In this document: one piece after another, positions 59,740 through 64,000 of the stretch
Numbering within the stretch: position 1 is the first letter of the stretch
How the letters are laid out: each line of letters starts with the position of its first letter
Assembly: GCA_902608385.1 (NCBI GenBank)
Contig: CACLNT010000001.1
Span: forward strand, 37,044-101,043
Length of the DNA stretch: 64,000 bases
Direction: 5' to 3'
Origin: an uncultured Pelagibacteraceae bacterium
GTDB taxonomy: Bacteria > Pseudomonadota > Alphaproteobacteria > Pelagibacterales > Pelagibacteraceae
Notes under the pieces: model-generated
Database searches by the model: none
Seen by the model: only the letters and a program-made list of their open reading frames with translations
What the model was told of the DNA's origin: nothing
Position numbers and translations under genes: made by a program

Positions 59740-61887
59740 TTATTTTCCAATAGTCAAAATTGTTAGATCATCATTAAGTTTATCTTTGTGAGAATTGCTT
59801 AAAACTTCCTTTGATATATTGTCTAATTCATTTGCTAAGCTAGAATTAAAATTATTATTTATTATTTTTTTTGCTCCTTCGATTCCTATCTCTTCATTAT
59901 TTTTATTTAAACTTTCAGATAGACCATCTGTAAATGAATAAAATCGATGCCCCTTTATATTTTTTTTATCAACTTGATAAACTGATTTATTATTTTGAAA
60001 AATAACTCCCAACGGAGGCGACTTAGATTCAAACTCTTCAAAATTACCTTTTGTATTTCTAATCAAGGCAGGTTGATGGCCTGCATTTACCCATTTTATT
60101 TCTTCAGAAATTATATCGTAGTTTCCAATAATTCCAGTTACAAACATTCCAGCAGTTTTAGTATTGAATAAATCATTATTCATATGAAAAGCCATTTCAT
60201 TTAAATCCACTTTTCCTTGAGATAAAACCTCAAACAAAGTAGAAGCTTTCGCCATTACCATTCCAGCGTGAATACCTTTTCCCGCAACATCTGCAATTAT
60301 AAAATAAATATTTTCGTTATTTGGGTAAAAACTAAAAAAATCTCCTGAGACTTCTCTTGCTGGAATATTTATACCTTTTACTGGATAATTTTTTAAATTT
60401 CTTTTAGGAATAAAATTTTCTTGGACTTTTACAGCTAACTCTATTTCTTTGGAAATTCTGCTTCGCCATTTATTTTTTTCAGCTTCGCTCGACTCTAATT
60501 TGTCCATCATTTTGTTATAATAAAGCCCAATAACACCTCCTGCAGTAAATGGATCTTGTGGACCTCTAATTTTAAGATCGCCACTAGCTGATTGTTTATC
60601 TAAAACGGTAATTAAATCATGTTCAACAGAAACGGCACCGTGTTCAGCTATATTCAATCCAAGTTCCTCTTGCACAGGGCTTACCCTTAATGGATAAACT
60701 TTATTAAAAAGTTTTAAAATTAAAAATGAAGTTATAAATGTAAACGCTCCAATACTTATTACTCCAATTAACTGGATTTTAATTTGTGAAAATCTATCAA
60801 GTCCTGTATCTAAAATACTTAGATCGCTAAATAAACCAACAGCTAATGTTCCCCAAATTCCTGCAGCTAAATGAACTGGAACAGCTCCAACCACATCATC
60901 AATTTCATATTTGTTTAAAATTTCATTAACAATAATTGCAATAATTGCTCCAACAATTCCAACAAAGATAGATGTAACTGATGTCATTGAATTACATCCA
61001 GCTGTGATTGCAACTAATCCTGCTAATGGCCCTAAAATAATATAAAAAGGATCAGGCTTTTTAAATCTTAAGTATGAAATACTTAACCCTGTTAATAAAC
61101 CAAATGCAGCAGCTAAAAATGTATTTATTAAGATTAATGGAACGGCTTCATTCATTGCTCCATTGCTTCCACCATTAAAACCAAACCAACCAAACCATAA
61201 AATTAATGTCCCTAAAACTGCAAGAGGAAAACTAGAACCGGTAAATTTACCTTTATTTGTATCTGAGTATTTTCCTATTCTTGGTCCCAAAATTAAAACT
61301 GCTGCTAATGCAATCCATCCTCCTACAGAATGAACAATCGTACTACCAGCAAAATCTACAAAACCTAAATCTGAAAGCCAGCCAGTAGTTCTTATTTGGC
61401 CTGTTGCAATTAACAACTGATTAACAGTATCGTATTTTGATAAAAAACTTGAAGACCATGCCCAATGACCGACTATCGGATAAATTATTCCGGTAGCTAA
61501 AACTGTCATTATTAGATAGCCATTAAACTTCATTCTTTCAGCAACAGCGCCTGAAATAATTGTTGCTGCAGTTGCTACAAACATTGCTTGGAAAACAAAA
61601 TAAGTCATGTACTCAGCTTTATCTGTTTTGAAAAAAAATAGATCAGTGCCAAAAAATCCATTGTAGGAAGTACCAAACATCAAGCCAAACCCAAAAATCC
61701 AAAAGATAACTACAGAAACACCGAAGTCTGCTGCATTTTTTAATGCAACATTGATACTATTTTTATGTCTTGATAAGCCTGTTTCCATACACATAAATCC
61801 AGCTTGCATAATGAAAACTAAAATTGCACAGTCTATTACCCAAAGCGTATCTATATTCTGAGTTATTTTTGATATAACTTCATCCAT
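59740..61887 (-). CDS. amt: Ammonium transporter fused to a SpoIIE-type phosphatase
   Basis: 715 residues. Residues about 10-405 are an Amt channel: AVAERMKF, FGFNGGSNGAM, and the pore twin histidines H186 (STIVHSVGG) and H338 (VPVHLAAG); the Amt tail ELGLNIAEHGA is kept. A helical linker (about 450-492) leads to a PP2C/SpoIIE phosphatase domain (about 490-713). Its metal Asp residues are all present: D516 (VSGDFF), D533 (ADVAGKG), D654 (TDG) and D706/D707 (DDLT). Ser519 replaces the second Asp common in SGDxxD. So both parts look active. Most likely ammonium passage or binding controls dephosphorylation of a partner protein. It overlaps the CHASE2-phosphatase gene by 8 bp. Confidence 0.92.
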   Translation of the reverse strand: MDEVISKITQNIDTLWVIDCAILVFIMQAGFMCMETGLSRHKNSINVALKNAADFGVSVVIFWIFGFGLMFGTSYNGFFGTDLFFFKTDKAEYMTYFVFQAMFVATAATIISGAVAERMKFNGYLIMTVLATGIIYPIVGHWAWSSSFLSKYDTVNQLLIATGQIRTTGWLSDLGFVDFAGSTIVHSVGGWIALAAVLILGPRIGKYSDTNKGKFTGSSFPLAVLGTLILWFGWFGFNGGSNGAMNEAVPLILINTFLAAAFGLLTGLSISYLRFKKPDPFYIILGPLAGLVAITAGCNSMTSVTSIFVGIVGAIIAIIVNEILNKYEIDDVVGAVPVHLAAGIWGTLAVGLFSDLSILDTGLDRFSQIKIQLIGVISIGAFTFITSFLILKLFNKVYPLRVSPVQEELGLNIAEHGAVSVEHDLITVLDKQSASGDLKIRGPQDPFTAGGVIGLYYNKMMDKLESSEAEKNKWRSRISKEIELAVKVQENFIPKRNLKNYPVKGINIPAREVSGDFFSFYPNNENIYFIIADVAGKGIHAGMVMAKASTLFEVLSQGKVDLNEMAFHMNNDLFNTKTAGMFVTGIIGNYDIISEEIKWVNAGHQPALIRNTKGNFEEFESKSPPLGVIFQNNKSVYQVDKKNIKGHRFYSFTDGLSESLNKNNEEIGIEGAKKIINNNFNSSLANELDNISKEVLSNSHKDKLNDDLTILTIGK

Positions 61888-63961
61888 CAGTTTTGTCTTT
61901 TTGTTTCTTTGTAAATTTAACTAATTCAGTATTTTTAAGATCTAAAGCTAAGCAAGTTATATCATCTCTTAATTTTTCCGCTCCCCAATTAAGTTCAATT
62001 GCAATAGAATCTACTATATTTTTAGGAGTAATATCATTTAATCCTGTAACTATTCTTTGAACGCCTTCAGCGCCAAGTTCTTGTCCATTTTTCAGATAAC
62101 CTTCAGTAACACCATCGGTATAAACTACAAATGTTTTTTCTTTTAAATTCATAGTTTTTGATTTTACCATAGACTCGGAAAAATATTTTATAATGCCAAT
62201 TGGCGGCATCTCAGATTTTATAAATTCAAAATTTTTGTTTCTATCAAAAACCATGATGCTTTCATGGCCTGCATTTACAAAAGTAATTTCATTAGTGTCT
62301 ATATTAAATTTACCAAATACTGCTGTAACAAACATTCCTTTAAATTTTGCCTCAACTAGTTCATTGTTTACACCAAAAACAATCTTTTCTAATGGAAATG
62401 ATAAATTTGAAAGTGTCCTAAATATTGAGGAAGCTTTAGCCATATACATTCCGGCTTTAATGCCTTTTCCTGATACATCGGCTAATGTAAAAAAGTATTC
62501 ATTTTTATTCACATTAACTACGTCAAAATAGTCTCCAGATACATCTCTTGCTGGAACGTTTGTTGCATAAATAAAATTTTCAAACTTTGATATGTCTGGA
62601 AATAGACTTTTTTGAACTTCCCCTGCAAGCTCCCTTTCTTTTAATAGTTTTGCTTCTTTTTGTAAGTTTGATATTGCAATTCGATTTTCTTCCACGAACC
62701 TAAAATAAAGTCCAGTTAAAAAAGTAATTGTAAGCATAAATATAGGATAACTAATATCTACAAGTTCAGATCTAAATAGAAAGACACTAAAACCAATTAC
62801 AATCACTGTAGTTAGACTTCCAAAGAATATTGATAAACTATATTTTGGTTTTATTTTTTGAGAAAAAATAAAAGTAGCACAAGCAACTATAATTGAAAAT
62901 AGCAGCTCGAATATATAAGTGTTTGGATTTCGAATAAGATAGGATTGATCTAAAATATTTTCAATTACATTTCCATGTACTTCAACTCCAGGAATTGTAA
63001 CTCCTAAGGGGATTTTAACCAAATCAAACAACCCTTGTGCCGATGCACCAATTAAAACATATTTATCTTTAAATCTTTTTGGATCAAATTTTTCATCAAA
63101 AACTGAGCTTGCTGAAATGTATTGGCTTTTTAATGATTTTTTATATCTAATCCAAATAATCCCATTTGGATCTGAAGAAATTTTATAAGGTCTAGAACTT
63201 ATCCTATTAATACCAATCTCGTTCATTTCAACGTATAAATTTTTTTGGTTTGATCCTATTCGCACCATTTCCAATCCCATTGTTGGATACAATTTATTTT
63301 TCAAACGAACTATCAATGGAAGTGATCTAATAATACCATCAGTTTGATCTAAGAAAGAAATAGAGCCTAGTCCTTTTACGCTTTTTTCTAATTTTTCAAG
63401 TGATCCTATTGAGTATGGATAAGAATAAGTAAATTCTTTTGGATCTCCTCCTTTTGAAAGAAATTTCGCTTTTGCAGATCTGTCATAAGTTCCATGTGAA
63501 GAAACATTACTACCAAGAACTGCAATAACTGATTTTGATTTTTCTAACTGTTCTCTAAATATTTCATCAGGTCCTTTAATCTTTTGCAATTCAACAACAT
63601 CATTAGGTATTAAATTATAAGCACTAATTATTTCTTCAGGAGACTGTTTGTCTTTCTCGGTAAAAAAAATATCAAAGCCTACTGCCTTTGGTTCAGCTGC
63701 GCTAACATTTTCAAGAATTTTTGCAAAAATAGACCTATTCCAAGGAAATTGACCAAATTTTCCTAAGCTCTTTTCGTCTATGTCTATTATTATAACCTCT
63801 GAAGTTTGCTTGTTTAATGGAAAAACCTTTTGGTATAAATCAAAACTCAAATGAGAAACTGATTTTATAAAACTTGGGTTAATTGTCTTTAAAACAATTA
63901 AAAAAAACAATAAAATTAAAAAAAATATGTAGTTTTTGTATTTAATAAATAAAGAGTTCAC
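61880..63961 (-). CDS. CHASE2-domain SpoIIE-type phosphatase
   Basis: 693 residues. Helix 11-25, then an extracytoplasmic CHASE2 sensor (about 28-340; opening SFDLYQKVFP, IIDIDEKSLGKFGQFPW, VGFDIFF), three helices (349-367, 373-396, 402-421), a coiled coil (about 422-448), and a PP2C/SpoIIE phosphatase (448-675). Metal Asp: D477 with D480 (VSGDYFD), D495 (ADVSGKG), D616 (TDG), D666/D667 (DDIT). GTG start at 63961; an ATG two bases upstream runs into TGA. It is first in the unit with the Amt-phosphatase and probably dephosphorylates the same or a related partner. No kinase or STAS target gene is in the window. Confidence 0.9.
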   Translation of the reverse strand: MNSLFIKYKNYIFFLILLFFLIVLKTINPSFIKSVSHLSFDLYQKVFPLNKQTSEVIIIDIDEKSLGKFGQFPWNRSIFAKILENVSAAEPKAVGFDIFFTEKDKQSPEEIISAYNLIPNDVVELQKIKGPDEIFREQLEKSKSVIAVLGSNVSSHGTYDRSAKAKFLSKGGDPKEFTYSYPYSIGSLEKLEKSVKGLGSISFLDQTDGIIRSLPLIVRLKNKLYPTMGLEMVRIGSNQKNLYVEMNEIGINRISSRPYKISSDPNGIIWIRYKKSLKSQYISASSVFDEKFDPKRFKDKYVLIGASAQGLFDLVKIPLGVTIPGVEVHGNVIENILDQSYLIRNPNTYIFELLFSIIVACATFIFSQKIKPKYSLSIFFGSLTTVIVIGFSVFLFRSELVDISYPIFMLTITFLTGLYFRFVEENRIAISNLQKEAKLLKERELAGEVQKSLFPDISKFENFIYATNVPARDVSGDYFDVVNVNKNEYFFTLADVSGKGIKAGMYMAKASSIFRTLSNLSFPLEKIVFGVNNELVEAKFKGMFVTAVFGKFNIDTNEITFVNAGHESIMVFDRNKNFEFIKSEMPPIGIIKYFSESMVKSKTMNLKEKTFVVYTDGVTEGYLKNGQELGAEGVQRIVTGLNDITPKNIVDSIAIELNWGAEKLRDDITCLALDLKNTELVKFTKKQKDKTDG

Positions 63962-64000
63962 ATTTAGAATTTAACCAGAATCTAATTAAAGTAAATAAAA

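Noticed and set aside
1..64000. CRISPR arrays, prophage, insertion sequences, rRNA and tRNA genes
   Set aside because: None seen on either strand; the only direct repeats are the 51-bp duplicate, the 51-bp tandem pair and the heptad-coding units.

Overview
This window is AT-rich (roughly 30% GC), tightly packed with genes that often overlap by 4 or 8 bp, and has very short intergenic gaps. Gene content and order (rplI-dnaB, cvpA-purF, a SAM-II/SAM-V double riboswitch in front of bhmT, an fdsGBA-type formate dehydrogenase with its cofactor genes, many small-molecule importers and permeases, an ammonium transporter) point to a streamlined marine alphaproteobacterium of the SAR11 / Pelagibacterales type. 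That placement rests on recognised gene families and riboswitches, not on a database search. I see no phage, insertion sequence, CRISPR array, rRNA or tRNA.

Layout. 1-6789: housekeeping run on the + strand (end of rplI, dnaB, an RND-type exporter, cvpA, purF, an HD-domain protein). 6803-8584: rhodanese and bhmT on the - strand, with a leader holding SAM-II, a terminator and SAM-V. 8585-18636: permeases, a heptad-repeat coiled-coil protein, a truncated exact duplicate of a small gene, typA, a DEAD-box helicase, threonine aldolase, an amidinotransferase. 18685-26777: molybdenum cofactor genes (moeA, mobA) divergent from a NifU-like scaffold, an HPP membrane protein, fdhD and NAD-linked formate dehydrogenase; together a complete formate oxidation module. 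26835-29787: a three-gene cassette (TauD-type dioxygenase, PhnZ/TmpB-type HD oxygenase, GMC oxidoreductase) that looks like oxidative organophosphonate breakdown.

30471-55175: accessory catabolism. It holds a ureohydrolase, a 2-oxoglutarate oxygenase, two divergent Rieske oxygenases, glyoxalase, cupin, a glutamine-synthetase-like ligase, a MetX-like acyltransferase/hydrolase, two LLM flavin monooxygenases, a ThDP enzyme, an AA_synth protein, two alpha/beta hydrolases and an aldehyde dehydrogenase. A complete branched-chain-amino-acid-type ABC importer (binding protein on +, LivMHFG on -) sits in the same block. The pattern suggests uptake and stepwise oxidation of an unidentified nitrogen-containing or cyclic compound.

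55183-63961: ProC-like reductase, a candidate small transcript, a DUF2805 protein, glutaredoxin, msrB, a permease, D-amino-acid dehydrogenase, a small lipoprotein, and at the end the most striking locus: a CHASE2-SpoIIE phosphatase overlapping an ammonium transporter that carries its own C-terminal SpoIIE-type phosphatase domain. This looks like a two-gene ammonium-sensing signalling unit and is my leading candidate for an undescribed system.
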